64,000 nucleotides of DNA from Bradyrhizobium sp. 4 (GTDB taxonomy: Bacteria; Pseudomonadota; Alphaproteobacteria; Rhizobiales; Xanthobacteraceae), in NCBI RefSeq assembly GCF_023100905.1, contig NZ_CP064686.1:3844001-3908000 (forward strand). The letters run 5' to 3'. The position numbers and the translations under genes were made by a program. This document shows positions 1 through 7,617 of the stretch, piece after piece; the first letter of the stretch is position 1; every line of letters starts with the position of its first letter. The notes beneath the pieces are model-generated. The model saw only the letters and a list, made by a program, of their open reading frames with translations. It searched no databases and was not told the DNA's origin.

Positions 1-1
1 T

Positions 2-175
2 CCAAAACCTCAAGCCGGTGACAACCGCCGCGGTGCCATCGCCGGCTTGATCATCGCGATCGTGATCCTCGGCGTCGGCTGGTGGCTCGCCCGCGATCTC
101 ACCTCCGCGAGCAAGATGCAGGACTGCCTGATGTCCGGGCGAAGCAACTGCAATGTGATCGAGCCGGCCCGCTAG
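2..175 (+). CDS. C-terminal part of a small membrane protein (partial)
   Basis: An open frame enters from the left edge and ends at TAG 173-175, giving 57 visible residues. After a short polar stretch comes one hydrophobic segment (GLIIAIVILGVGWWLA), then a polar tail with two cysteines (MQDCLMSGRSNCNVIEPAR). This is the layout of a single-pass small membrane protein, probably with the tail outside the cytoplasm. The start lies outside the window. I do not recognise the family; proteins of this shape are common in Bradyrhizobium-type genomes. No function is assigned. Confidence 0.6.
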   Translation, partial: PKPQAGDNRRGAIAGLIIAIVILGVGWWLARDLTSASKMQDCLMSGRSNCNVIEPAR

Positions 176-359
176 AGGCACTCCAGAGCGGCCCGGGCGG
201 ACGGAAAAATGTCGTGATCTTAATCATTTGTAACGGGACTTGGGCGACCAAAGCAGGTCAGTCATGTCAGCCGGCATCAGCTCAGCGCGAGCCGAATCGT
301 CTATCGCGCGAGGCATCACGGCCATTGACGGCAATCGAGAGAGTAGGGGGCAAGCACGC

Positions 360-1139
360 ATGAGTGCGTCCAGTCGCATCAAGATCATCATTCCCTTGGT
401 TTCGGCCATGGCATTGCTCGCCGTCCCGGCGCAGGCTCAGGACGCCAGACCGCCGAGAGACGCCGCCCAGCCATCGGCCGGGCCGGGCGGCGGCGCGCCG
501 CCTCAGAACATACGAAAGGGTCCGCCGCCGCAGCAGGCTGTCCGGCCCGCGCCACAGCCCGGCGGCCAGCCCCACGCTGGCGGTCCTGGTCATGCAGGTC
601 CAGGTGCAGGTCCTGCGCCGCGCAATGCCGGCGGTCCGCCGCCCGGACGCAATTACGCCAGGGGTCCCGCGCCGCCGCGCGATTGGGGCGGACACGCCTA
701 TCGCGGCCATCTCGCCTGGGATGGCGGACGCTGGCGCCACGAAGTCCACAACGGCCGCTCCGGCTGGTGGTGGGATGTGGGCGGCGCGCGGTATTATTAT
801 CCGCAGCGGATGGAGGGGCCCCCGGCCTACATTTCGGAGGATTATTACGATGACGTGCCGGTAGCCTACGCCCCGCCCGTCGCCTACGAACCGCCTCCGC
901 CGCCAGCCGACCCCGGCGCGAGCGCCCTTGGCGGCGCCATCGTCGGCGGTGTGCTGGGCGGCCTGATCTCGGGCAACGCCTCGGGTGCGGCCGCAGGCGC
1001 CGTGATCGGCGGTGCCACCGGTGCGATCGCCGGCGCGACGGCTGCTTCGCGCCCCGGCTACTATCTGGCCCAGGGCAACTGCTACTACCGTTATCCGAGC
1101 GGCCAGTATGTGCAGGCTGATCCCCGCGCGTGTTACTGA
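360..1139 (+). CDS. secreted Gly/Pro-rich glycine-zipper protein
   Basis: A 259-aa protein with a clear N-terminal signal peptide (hydrophobic core IIIPLVSAMALLAVPAQA, cleavage near AQAQD). It is followed by a Pro/Gly/Ala-rich disordered stretch (about residues 25-105), a Trp/Tyr-rich block (WDGGRWRHEVHNGRSGWWWD) and a glycine-zipper segment (GGAIVGGVLGGLISGNASG and GAVIGGATGAIAGATA, about 188-225). It ends in a Tyr/Cys-rich tail. Glycine zippers of this type pack in or against membranes, so a periplasmic or outer-membrane-associated role is likely. The ATG at 360 is chosen because the signal peptide begins right after it; the frame stays open further upstream without signal character. Function unknown. 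Confidence 0.8.
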   Translation: MSASSRIKIIIPLVSAMALLAVPAQAQDARPPRDAAQPSAGPGGGAPPQNIRKGPPPQQAVRPAPQPGGQPHAGGPGHAGPGAGPAPRNAGGPPPGRNYARGPAPPRDWGGHAYRGHLAWDGGRWRHEVHNGRSGWWWDVGGARYYYPQRMEGPPAYISEDYYDDVPVAYAPPVAYEPPPPPADPGASALGGAIVGGVLGGLISGNASGAAAGAVIGGATGAIAGATAASRPGYYLAQGNCYYRYPSGQYVQADPRACY

Positions 1140-1245
1140 GCACTCCAGGCGAGAGCTGAAGCGAAGAGGCGGGCCAAGATCCCGCCTCTTTTCGTTTGGC
1201 GCTGGCCGCCAGCTGGCCGGGAATTAAAGAGGATCGGCCCGCGCC

Positions 1246-1407
1246 TCAGGAAACCAGCCAGCCGAAGAACGCGATCGCGGCCCAGACCAGGCCTGCGATC
1301 CAGGCCAGCATCACGATGCCGATGGTCGCAAGATATGCGATGCCGAGCGGGTCGGATCGTTCGCGCCGCGTCGGTACGGCAATTTCGGCTGCGGCTTCTT
1401 GTGTCAT
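1246..1407 (-). CDS. small single-span membrane protein, 53 aa
   Basis: A short frame from ATG at 1405-1407 to TGA at 1246-1248. The product starts with a polar segment (MTQEAAAEIAVPTRRERSD) and then has a long hydrophobic stretch (IAYLATIGIVMLAWIAGLVWAAIAFFGWLV) that could form one long or two short membrane spans. A GGGAG Shine-Dalgarno lies about 9 nt upstream of the start on the minus strand. It is convergent with the secreted glycine-zipper gene. No family is recognised. Confidence 0.6.
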   Translation of the reverse strand: MTQEAAAEIAVPTRRERSDPLGIAYLATIGIVMLAWIAGLVWAAIAFFGWLVS

Positions 1408-1653
1408 GACGGGAATATCTCCCAAGCCTTCTCGCTCTCTGGGAGCGCTGAGGACTGTTTAGCGGAGACGCCGGGCGCCGGCTGTGACGCACTTCACAGA
1501 TCGGTGCGCGTCAAGCCCGCAATGGTTGCCGGTCGTTCGACAGATGCGTGAGTTGGATCGCGTCGCAAATCCGTGTGGGGAGGCGTTAACCCCGCAATCA
1601 TACGGACGAAATTGCCACGCGCTTGTCCAGATCGTCCGGCTAGAATTGGCTTC

Positions 1654-1803
1654 ATGTGTACTAAGTACGATCCACAGCATGAAGCCGAGGCGGCGATGAA
1701 GCGCGCCGTGGCGGCCGAAGGTCCCGACCGGCAACGTCTCATCGAGCTGGCCCTGGCCTGGCATCAACTCGCCCGCGACCGGCGCGAAGATCGAACGGAC
1801 TGA
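1654..1803 (+). CDS. small hypothetical protein, 49 aa
   Basis: A 49-aa highly charged, probably all-helical protein (MCTKYDPQHEAEAAMKRAV and then RLIELALAWHQLARDRRED). Short soluble proteins with this LAWHQLARDR-type ending are common in Bradyrhizobium relatives, to my recollection. The frame is open further upstream, but only the segment from the ATG at 1654 has protein-like character. A hairpin follows 40 bp after the stop. Function unknown. Confidence 0.5.
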   Translation: MCTKYDPQHEAEAAMKRAVAAEGPDRQRLIELALAWHQLARDRREDRTD

Positions 1804-1840
1804 GCCCACACTCTTACGAGAGAACCGGTATTCACAGAAA

Positions 1841-1872
1841 AACCCCGTGCTCGGGGGGACAAGCACGGGGTT
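1841..1872 (+). terminator. terminator-like hairpin
   Basis: A perfect 11-bp inverted repeat, AACCCCGTGCT (1841-1851) and AGCACGGGGTT (1862-1872), with a 10-nt G-rich loop. It stands 37 bp after the stop of the 49-aa gene. There is no good T run on the plus strand; on the minus strand the A-rich 5' flank (AGAAAAA) gives a T run, so it could terminate leftward transcription. Confidence 0.45.
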
Positions 1873-2036
1873 CTCGAGAGCCGATCGGGGCTGGCAAATC
1901 GGCAGCACTGGATTTCGAACGCGTCGATCGCAGGTTCGTTCCGCGCCCCCTCAATTCTTTTCGCGCGAGATCAAGGACGACCGGGCGGGAGGCGCGTGCA
2001 GGTGGAACGTCGGTTCCCCCGCGACGTTGAGCCGCT

Positions 2037-2255
2037 ATGACCGATCCCGAGTTGCGCGCACAATCCTTCGAGATTGCCTGGAAGTATCTCGACCAATCCG
2101 GCCTGCTGACTGGCGAGCGCAGGGACGCGGCCCGATTCATCCTGCACAGGATCGACCGCATGATGCTGGCTGGCGAAAGGCGACGATTGCTGCTGTCCAA
2201 CGCCGCGATCGATGCCTACCGCTTCCGGCCCGTGCTCGTGACGCTCGACGCCTGA
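2037..2255 (+). CDS. small hypothetical protein, 72 aa
   Basis: A 72-aa soluble, Arg/Leu-rich helical protein (MTDPELRAQSFEIAWKYL, then LTGERRDAARFILHRIDRM). It begins with a good ATG and ends at TGA 2253-2255. The pattern of tyrosine, leucine and arginine heptads suggests a small helical bundle. It stands alone between a hairpin and a convergent DUF2171-like gene. No function can be assigned. Confidence 0.6.
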   Translation: MTDPELRAQSFEIAWKYLDQSGLLTGERRDAARFILHRIDRMMLAGERRRLLLSNAAIDAYRFRPVLVTLDA

Positions 2256-2380
2256 CGCAAGACGCCGAAACGCGACGTTAAGACTCGTTCGGATGACGAT
2301 TTCCGATCGCGATTCGTTTCGCGGAACGAAGCGGAGCAGGATCGTGAACAAACAAAAAGCCTGCAAAGGGCTGCAGTGTG

Positions 2381-2608
2381 TCAGGCAGCTTCCGACTTTG
2401 GCACCGCGTCGGCATTCACCGAGAGCTTGACGACATCGCCTTCGACAGCACCCACATATTTCGTGTCGATGTAATGATGATGGTCCTTGTGACCTTCCGG
2501 GCTGTCCTTCCGCGTCAGCTTGATGCGGTTGCCCTCGACGCGGTCGACGGTGCCGACAGGTGCGCCGTCCTTGCCGATGATCTTCATGTGCTCTCTGATC
2601 TCGCTCAT
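2381..2608 (-). CDS. DUF2171-like small protein
   Basis: A 75-aa protein beginning MSEIREHMKIIGKDG and continuing with VGTVDRVEGNRIKLTRKDSP and an HHHYID motif before KYVGAVEGDVVKLSVNADA. This is the PRC-barrel-like layout of the DUF2171 family: small cytoplasmic proteins of unknown function, often induced by stress in rhizobia. The start at 2608 is chosen over an upstream in-frame ATG because the conserved domain begins there and an AGGGAG Shine-Dalgarno precedes it at about 7 nt. It is divergent from the PLP-fold gene. Confidence 0.75.
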   Translation of the reverse strand: MSEIREHMKIIGKDGAPVGTVDRVEGNRIKLTRKDSPEGHKDHHHYIDTKYVGAVEGDVVKLSVNADAVPKSEAA

Positions 2609-2747
2609 GATGTTCTCCCTATGAAGTGTCAACGGCGAGGGCCGGTCTTTGTTGCAAGGATGAGCGGGCCCGGCTGTTGGAGCCAATGCGTTCGCCGAAC
2701 GTTGAAAGGCAGTCGCAATTGCCAAGACCACCATCATCAAGATCCGC

Positions 2748-4031
2748 ATGGAGACCTCCGAGGCCTATCTCAAACGAAAGCAAAGGGAAATCGGGCTGCT
2801 GAACGATTGCCTGAGGAGCCCGCTGCATTTGGCTCGGCCGCAATCGGTCGAGGAGGTTGTAGACTCCAAATTTCAGCTCGCCGCCGCGCTGCGCGCGGAG
2901 CATGCGCTGCAGGACTGGAAGGCGACGGAGACGGCTTGGTCGCACGCGGCGTCTCCCTCCAGCGGTCCGTTCGTGTTCAGCTACGATTATCAGCGCGCGG
3001 ACCTCAAGGTGTGCGGTCCCTCGTTTTATGAACTCGAGCGGGGCTGCAGGAGCGAGGCGATCTATACCGCCTCCGGCATGGCCGCGATCTCCGCACTGCT
3101 GCTCGCGTCCGCACGAACTATCGGCAAGGCAGACGTCGTAGTGCTGCCGGGCACCTACGGCGAGACAGTGGAGCTGATCGAGAGCCTCGTCCCCCATTTG
3201 CGGCTTGTGACCGCCAGGCTGCCGCTGGGCGAAGCGTTTGATGCGGCGGCCGCGCCACGGCTTCTGCTGCTGGATTCATGCGCCCCTGCCGGGGCGTTCG
3301 AGGCGGCTCTGCGCTGCGACGGTTCGGGGCTCGACCTGTTGATCTTCGACACGACATGTTTCGCCGGCAGGTCAGGGCGCATCCGGCGCGTCCTGAGATG
3401 GGCCGCGCGATGGGACATCCCCGTCGTGTTGGTGCGAAGTCACAACAAGCTGGATTCGCTCGGCGTGGAATATGGCCGGCTGGGCTCTGCCGTCTTCGTG
3501 CATTGGAGCCGGAAGGACCTCAAGGCAGGCCAGCTGCTGTCCGAAAGCCTGGCGGCGGAAACCCGCAATGCCGTCCGGCTTCTCGGTGGCGCGGCGTTGC
3601 CGGCGCACTTCCCGCCATTCGTGGGCTCGGCGGCCTATTGGGCCCTGACGAAAAGGCGCGTCGCGGCGATCCTGCGCAACGGTCGCCACACGGCGCGATA
3701 TTTCGCCTCCGAGCTCGCTTCGCTCTCGGCCGAGCTGCATTTCACCCACGGCCTCTATGTCACGCTTCGCGGCAGACGCGCCCTCGACGAGGCGACCGCG
3801 CGTCAGGCAGCCGACGACATGAGCCGCGACCTGAGCGGCAAGGGCTTCCCCATTCGCCACGCCGGCAGTTTTGGTTTTGATTTCGCGGCGACGGAGTGGT
3901 TTCACGACGCGACCACGGATCGGTACAGCGTCCGGGTCGCCGTGCCGGATCTGCCGACCGAGGTGTGGAAGGATCTCGCGGCGGCAATCGCCGGGTGGTG
4001 GGCGCGACATCAGGGCGACACTGAAGGGTGA
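2748..4031 (+). CDS. PLP-dependent transferase-fold protein (Cys/Met metabolism-like)
   Basis: A 427-aa protein with the layout of fold-type I PLP enzymes. A helical N-terminal part is followed by a cofactor-binding region with YTASGMAAISALLLAS (about residues 105-120), an Asp block (LLIFDTTCFAG) and a candidate Schiff-base lysine in RSHNKLDSLGVEYG (K234). A small C-terminal domain follows. The pattern is nearest to cystathionine gamma-synthase/beta-lyase-like families but is divergent, so substrate and reaction are not assigned. The ATG at 2748 has no clear Shine-Dalgarno, and an in-frame stop lies a short way upstream. The next gene follows directly, suggesting cotranscription. Confidence 0.6.
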   Translation: METSEAYLKRKQREIGLLNDCLRSPLHLARPQSVEEVVDSKFQLAAALRAEHALQDWKATETAWSHAASPSSGPFVFSYDYQRADLKVCGPSFYELERGCRSEAIYTASGMAAISALLLASARTIGKADVVVLPGTYGETVELIESLVPHLRLVTARLPLGEAFDAAAAPRLLLLDSCAPAGAFEAALRCDGSGLDLLIFDTTCFAGRSGRIRRVLRWAARWDIPVVLVRSHNKLDSLGVEYGRLGSAVFVHWSRKDLKAGQLLSESLAAETRNAVRLLGGAALPAHFPPFVGSAAYWALTKRRVAAILRNGRHTARYFASELASLSAELHFTHGLYVTLRGRRALDEATARQAADDMSRDLSGKGFPIRHAGSFGFDFAATEWFHDATTDRYSVRVAVPDLPTEVWKDLAAAIAGWWARHQGDTEG

Positions 4032-4046
4032 GTGCGGTGCAAGGCC

Positions 4047-4412
4047 ATGACAGAGCGACCGAAAGCGTTTCCTTACAGGGAATGCACGTGGCATGTTTCA
4101 GACGAACAGTCCCAGCAATGGCTTGCGGTGCTTGAAAAGACGGGTGCGGCCAACGTCCGAGCGCGCCTCGCCCAGACCGACGCGGCATCCGCAGGAGCGA
4201 TCGCGATCGGAACCGCGCCCGTCATGACGATCGGGTTCGCCCAGGAATGGCTGAACTGGAAAGATAATCAAAAATCCGAGGCGGATATCGAACGGCACGA
4301 GCGGCAGATCTGGTGGACTCGGACCGCGGCAATCGCCGCATCGGTCGCCGCCTTGAGCGCACTGTTCGGCTGGATTTGGACGATCTTCATCCGGGGGAAT
4401 AACGGCCTATAA
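4047..4412 (+). CDS. small membrane protein downstream of the PLP-fold gene
   Basis: A protein of 121 aa from the ATG at 4047, or 126 aa from a GTG at 4032 that immediately follows the upstream stop. The first ~80 residues are polar (MTERPKAFPYRECTWHVSDE). A hydrophobic segment (AAIAASVAALSALFGWIWTIFI) lies near the C-terminus, making a C-tail-anchored or single-pass membrane protein. Neither start has a well-spaced Shine-Dalgarno, so translational coupling to the upstream gene is plausible. The family is not recognised. Confidence 0.55.
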   Translation: MTERPKAFPYRECTWHVSDEQSQQWLAVLEKTGAANVRARLAQTDAASAGAIAIGTAPVMTIGFAQEWLNWKDNQKSEADIERHERQIWWTRTAAIAASVAALSALFGWIWTIFIRGNNGL

Positions 4413-4475
4413 CAAACATGATTGTTACGTTGCGCATACATCCGCGAGACGAGAGCGGCTACAAACTGCGCTGTT

Positions 4476-4694
4476 TCAATCGATCGCCAGGCATTCTTCC
4501 ACGGCCGGCTTCTGGTGGTCGCGACGCGCCCACGCCTGAACAGCGAACGCGAGTTGATGCTGACTCGCCGCCGCGTCCGCGATAGTGGCCCGGGCCGTCG
4601 CGATGGGCTTTGTGACCACACCGGAGTTCACGACTCCCGCGTCAACTGCCAGAAACGATATTGCCACAACCGCCACCGCAGATGCGATAGCCAT
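4476..4694 (-). CDS. possible small secreted protein
   Basis: A 72-aa frame with a signal-peptide-like N-terminus (MAIASAVAVVAISFLAVDAG), then an Ala/Thr-rich mature part and a charged end. GC is high at third positions. It overlaps the next frame on the same strand by about 50 bp, so at most one of the two may be real as drawn. No family is recognised. Confidence 0.3.
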   Translation of the reverse strand: MAIASAVAVVAISFLAVDAGVVNSGVVTKPIATARATIADAAASQHQLAFAVQAWARRDHQKPAVEECLAID

Positions 4695-4857
4695 TCTCGT
4701 CAAGTCGGATAGTGGCATCGAAGTCCTTATCGGGCGCACGTCGCTCGGCGGATAGATAGGGCTCGTTTGCCCGGATCAAAGCCCGGAGCGAGGCGACCCA
4801 CGCGTTCGTGAAGGACAGCGGACCCTGCGGGCGCGCGTCGTAGACCGGGCTCACCAT
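4642..4857 (-). CDS. possible small hypothetical protein, 71 aa
   Basis: A 71-aa frame starting MVSPVYDARPQGPLSF and ending in a Gly/Cys-rich motif (GYRICGGGCGNIVSGS). Third-position GC is high over its first two thirds, which supports coding. The ATG lies only about 20 bp from the distal attachment-site repeat, so whatever promoted it before the element inserted was tRNA-proximal DNA. Function unknown. Confidence 0.3.
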   Translation of the reverse strand: MVSPVYDARPQGPLSFTNAWVASLRALIRANEPYLSAERRAPDKDFDATIRLDENGYRICGGGCGNIVSGS

Positions 4858-4876
4858 GAGCGCTTGAACCTGAAAA

Positions 4877-4891
4877 TGGCGATCCCGGCAG
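4877..4891. repeat. distal attachment-site repeat (att core copy)
   Basis: TGGCGATCCCGGCAG matches the 3' end of the tRNA-Arg gene at 15602-15616 base for base. The following bases are only loosely similar (AAGTGCGACCTCGC against GAATCGAACCTGC). This is the expected half-site left at the end of an element that inserted in the tRNA 3' end. Confidence 0.8.
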
Positions 4892-4996
4892 AAGTGCGAC
4901 CTCGCACGATCTCAATAGCTTAGTCTGTCAAACCTCTCTTAGCGTCACCATTGAGGGGCAAGCGCTTTTTCCCGCGTTGTCAAACCGGGGGCGGCC

Positions 4997-5518
4997 ATGA
5001 ATTTGCGAGGGTCTATTCGCCGGCCGCCTTCAATGCGGGGAAAGGGGGGCGAGGAGTTTGGAATCTTAAAACTTGCTTGGGCCAATGCGACGCCAGCTGC
5101 TCGCCAGCGGTTCTTGGCAGAAGTCGTCGATGAGCTTTGCCGACAGTACGCGCCGCCGCGTCAGCATCGCGGCGATCGCGATAGCCTGGTCGACGACTTC
5201 CTCGCTTCGCAAGTGATCAAGAGCCCTCACGACCAAATTCAAGCAGCCAAGCTGCTCGCTCGCTTCAACGCATACGGCGCCTCGCGTGGCGCGCCGCCTT
5301 GGACCAGCCGGCGCCTGGCTGACCAACTGAAGTTGCGCGGGCTTCGATCGGAACGGCATCACTTCGCCTGGTGGGTTGGCATGAGGCTCACTGATGTCGA
5401 GGCTGTTCCCCCGCGCCCCCCCTCCGGCGGGCAGCGGCCTCCTCCCAAACCCTCGAAAGAGGCAACACGTGTTGCACAATCGCATCCGAGGGTACGAGGG
5501 TCTGGAGATGGTTTGTAA
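4997..5518 (+). CDS. orphan protein resembling the C-terminal winged-helix part of phage primases
   Basis: A 173-aa protein; the first ~90 residues are not recognised. Residues about 93-135 read LLARFNAYGASRGAPPWTSR followed by RLADQLKLRGLRSERHHFAW and WVGMRL. This pattern resembles the small DNA-binding tail found after the helicase part of P4-type phage primases. The rest of such a primase (Toprim and AAA domains) is absent, so this is a stand-alone derivative or a remnant. The C-terminus is Pro/Arg-rich. It is the first gene inside the element and lies directly before the repeat array, which fits a role in replication control. That role is inferred. Confidence 0.5.
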   Translation: MNLRGSIRRPPSMRGKGGEEFGILKLAWANATPAARQRFLAEVVDELCRQYAPPRQHRGDRDSLVDDFLASQVIKSPHDQIQAAKLLARFNAYGASRGAPPWTSRRLADQLKLRGLRSERHHFAWWVGMRLTDVEAVPPRPPSGGQRPPPKPSKEATRVAQSHPRVRGSGDGL

Positions 5519-6057
5519 AAACTATCGCAAACGGAATTCCTTCGAGTTCGTATGCACTTCCCGAAAGCTGGAGAGGGTTTCGAGGGTTTTCGCGCGCGCA
5601 TACGCATGCGTCGCGAGAGAGAGCGCGGCTGCAGCGGCTGAAGCTTGCATGCGAAGAAGCGTGTCTTGCTTGCGCGCTATACGAGGAAAACCCTCTCTAC
5701 CCTCGAATTTTCCTCTTACACAATTGAAGAAAGAAAACAAAAACCCTCGCATCTATTTTTCAAAACCCTCTCCAAACCCTCGAAACCCTCGAACAGCATT
5801 AAAAATGGGAGGATTGATCCTCCCACGCTCCAAGCTCCCGGGAGGAAGAAACGCGAGCGAAAACAAGGCGCGTGGGAGCTTGGGAGCATATCTCCCTATC
5901 TACACACATGCGTGCGCGCGCGCTGGCGTGCGCACGATGCACACGGAAACAAGGTCCCAATCTACCCACAAGCTCCCACGAGGCTTGATCTCATTGGGCT
6001 TTAGGCTTGCCATTGAGGTCTTAGCCAAGCTCCCGCTACTTCCCATCAAACTCCCAC
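5447..6057. repeat. array of short repeats (AACCCTCGAA and AAGCTCCCAC types)
   Basis: An AT-rich, gene-poor stretch with two repeat families. ACCCTCGAA-type words, in either orientation, occur at 5447-5458, 5487-5500, 5573-5592, 5691-5706, 5738-5749, 5762-5770 and 5772-5793. AAGCTCCC/GGGAGCTT words occur at 5832-5839, 5872-5887, 5968-5978, 6026-6034 and 6048-6057. There are also palindromes at 5806-5825 (TGGGAGGATTGATCCTCCCA) and 5835-5844. Clustered words of this kind are typical of replication origins (iterons) or of operators. Open frames across it are low-complexity and do not look coded. Confidence 0.6.
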
Positions 6058-6061
6058 AACA

Positions 6062-6090
6062 GAAACGGTTCTCATTCGGAACCGTTTTCT
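6062..6090 (+). terminator. hairpin with terminator character
   Basis: A perfect 9-bp inverted repeat, AAACGGTTC (6063-6071) and GAACCGTTT (6079-6087), with a 7-nt loop and TTTTCTTTC across its 3' end. It could end transcription leaving the repeat array. Related GAACCGTTT(T)C hairpins appear at 12871-12897 and 15760-15797, so it may instead be a protein-binding site. Confidence 0.45.
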
Positions 6091-6211
6091 TTCGCCGGGG
6101 AGGGGGCGGGTCAAAAGTCCAGGAAGTCTCTCGGCCCGGACCGGCGCCATACTCATTCGCGGATTTTTTTCGCGCTAACTGGTTTTTTCGGGCCGGTCGG
6201 CAGGTGTTGCG

Positions 6212-6514
6212 ATGACTGCGCCTGATCGCTCTGAGTCAAATCAACGGGTTAGCGGCGACAAGATCGCGCCGGCCTCGAAAAGCGCTGAATTTAGACCCGA
6301 GGCGCCCGATTTATTCAATCAGCTCTCGCTGCCGCTGCCGCAGGGCGTTGAGTGCGCCGTCTGCAAAACTCCGTTCGAAATTTTCTTCAGGCGTGGGCGG
6401 CCGCAGCGGTTCTGCGGCGATGAATGCCGGCGCAGCGAGCAGCTGCGGCAGCAAGGCGAATGGAACGCCCGACAGAAACTCAACCGACAGCAAGGGAACA
6501 CCTCCGATGAGTGA
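6212..6514 (+). CDS. small zinc-finger protein of the element
   Basis: A 100-aa protein with a polar N-terminus and a C-terminal four-cysteine zinc site: CAVCKTPFEIFF, then FCGDECRR (about residues 48-77), pattern C-x2-C-x17-C-x3-C. The tail is Gln/Arg-rich. Such short treble-clef or ribbon proteins are common in phages and plasmids of rhizobia and usually bind nucleic acid. It starts at the ATG 6212 after the repeat array, and its stop overlaps the start of the next gene (ATG 6507), so the two are probably translationally coupled. Confidence 0.65.
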   Translation: MTAPDRSESNQRVSGDKIAPASKSAEFRPEAPDLFNQLSLPLPQGVECAVCKTPFEIFFRRGRPQRFCGDECRRSEQLRQQGEWNARQKLNRQQGNTSDE

Positions 6515-6782
6515 GCGCAGCACGATCGTCGACCTGATCCGGGCGATGAAGGGAACGCTGATGGGCAACCTGAACAATTTCTGGACCCGCTCGGCCGAGG
6601 ACCTGGTCGCAGGCGGCGTGCCGAGGTCCGAAGTCGCGGAATCGTTGTTCACGGTCGGCTTGACCTACAAACTCGCTGCGGAGGGCAAGGACGCGACTGT
6701 GCGGCATCTGCACACGCTCGCGGACTTCATCGAGGACAACGCGACAGACGCGGCCGGCAAGCCCGCCGGGAGGCCCTCTTGA
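6507..6782 (+). CDS. element-encoded hypothetical protein, 91 aa
   Basis: A 91-aa soluble protein (MSERSTIVDLIRAMKGTLMG, then LFTVGLTYKLAAEGKDATV), predicted largely helical, with a Gly/Pro-rich C-terminus. The start at 6507 overlaps the end of the zinc-finger gene by 8 bp. It lies between the zinc-finger gene and the capsid block. I do not recognise it. Confidence 0.6.
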   Translation: MSERSTIVDLIRAMKGTLMGNLNNFWTRSAEDLVAGGVPRSEVAESLFTVGLTYKLAAEGKDATVRHLHTLADFIEDNATDAAGKPAGRPS

Positions 6783-6940
6783 TGACAGCGAAAGAATCAG
6801 ATTGGTTCGCTTCCGTCGCCGTGCTTCGCGCCGGTTGCGGTCTATCCTTCGCATGTGCTCCGGCGCTGCCAAGGCTCAAATCTAGAACCTGCCGACCACT
6901 CCGCGTGGTTCGCATTGAGCTTTGCCGAAGGATGCGATGA
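6782..6940 (+). CDS. possible small coupled reading frame, 52 aa
   Basis: A frame that begins with ATG overlapping the upstream stop and ends with a TGA overlapping the prohead protease ATG (ATGA at 6937-6940). This perfect coupling on both sides is the main support. The product (MTAKESDWFASVAVLRAGCG and an Arg-rich end) matches nothing I know and may be only a translational bridge. Confidence 0.25.
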   Translation: MTAKESDWFASVAVLRAGCGLSFACAPALPRLKSRTCRPLRVVRIELCRRMR

Positions 6941-7611
6941 CCAAACTTTCCAACATTCTCCGAGTTTCCCCGCCGATCGAGTTCAAACGCGCTCCCGACA
7001 GCCGGGGCACGGTCGCCGGCTACGGCAGCACCTTCAACGGCGAGCCGGATAGCTATGGCGACGTGATCGCACCAGGCGCCTTCACCGCCTCCCTGGCACG
7101 CCACAAGGCCGAGGGCACTGCGCCGCTGATGCTGTGGGGCCACGATCCGGATCGCCCGGTTGGCCGATGGGATACGCTCCAGGAGGACGGCAAGGGCCTC
7201 TTGGTCAATGGCCGCTTCAATCTCGATACCGCTGCCGGCCACGATGCATATGCGCACGTGCTGGCCGGCGACCTGGCCGGCCTCTCGATCGGCTACCGCA
7301 CGATGCCGAATGGCGCCAAGCCTGGCCCGAATGGCACAACGATCCTGACCACGCTCGACATCATGGAGGTGTCGATCGTCGGCTTCCCTGCGAACCGCTC
7401 CGCGCGGATCACAGAGGTCAAATCCTTCAGCTCGAAATCCGAGCTTGAAGCCATGCTTCGCACGATCCTGCCCGCACGGGCGGTGAAAAAGCTCATGTCT
7501 GGCGGTTGGCCGGCATTGAGCGGCGATGACTGCGACGATGAACCCGATCCGAAAATCAACGAGCTGATCGAGCTGGTCAAAGCTGCTCGATCTGATCTCA
7601 GAAAGGTCTAA
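6937..7611 (+). CDS. HK97-family prohead protease
   Basis: A 224-aa protein of peptidase family U35. It trims the N-terminal delta domain of the major capsid protein during phage head maturation. Visible features are the N-terminal barrel motif GYGSTFNGEPDSYGDVIAPG, the catalytic His in MLWGHDPDRPVGRW (about residue 71), the catalytic Ser in GDLAGLSIGYRT, and the conserved MEVSIVGFPANRSARI. The ATG at 6937 has GAAGG 6 nt upstream. The C-terminal tail is acidic. It is immediately followed by the capsid gene, the standard order, but nothing upstream resembles a terminase or portal. Confidence 0.9.
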   Translation: MTKLSNILRVSPPIEFKRAPDSRGTVAGYGSTFNGEPDSYGDVIAPGAFTASLARHKAEGTAPLMLWGHDPDRPVGRWDTLQEDGKGLLVNGRFNLDTAAGHDAYAHVLAGDLAGLSIGYRTMPNGAKPGPNGTTILTTLDIMEVSIVGFPANRSARITEVKSFSSKSELEAMLRTILPARAVKKLMSGGWPALSGDDCDDEPDPKINELIELVKAARSDLRKV

Positions 7612-7617
7612 CCTGCT

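Noticed and set aside
1880..1955. A tRNA-like stretch (GGCAGCACTGGATTTCGAACG ... GCAGGTTCGTTCC)
   Set aside because: It has words typical of D, anticodon and T arms, but the anticodon stem does not pair and no acceptor stem can be closed. At best it is a decayed fragment; not called as tRNA.
5394..6215. Plus-strand open frame across the repeat array
   Set aside because: The product is low-complexity and follows the DNA repeats; the two strands and all frames look alike. Treated as non-coding.
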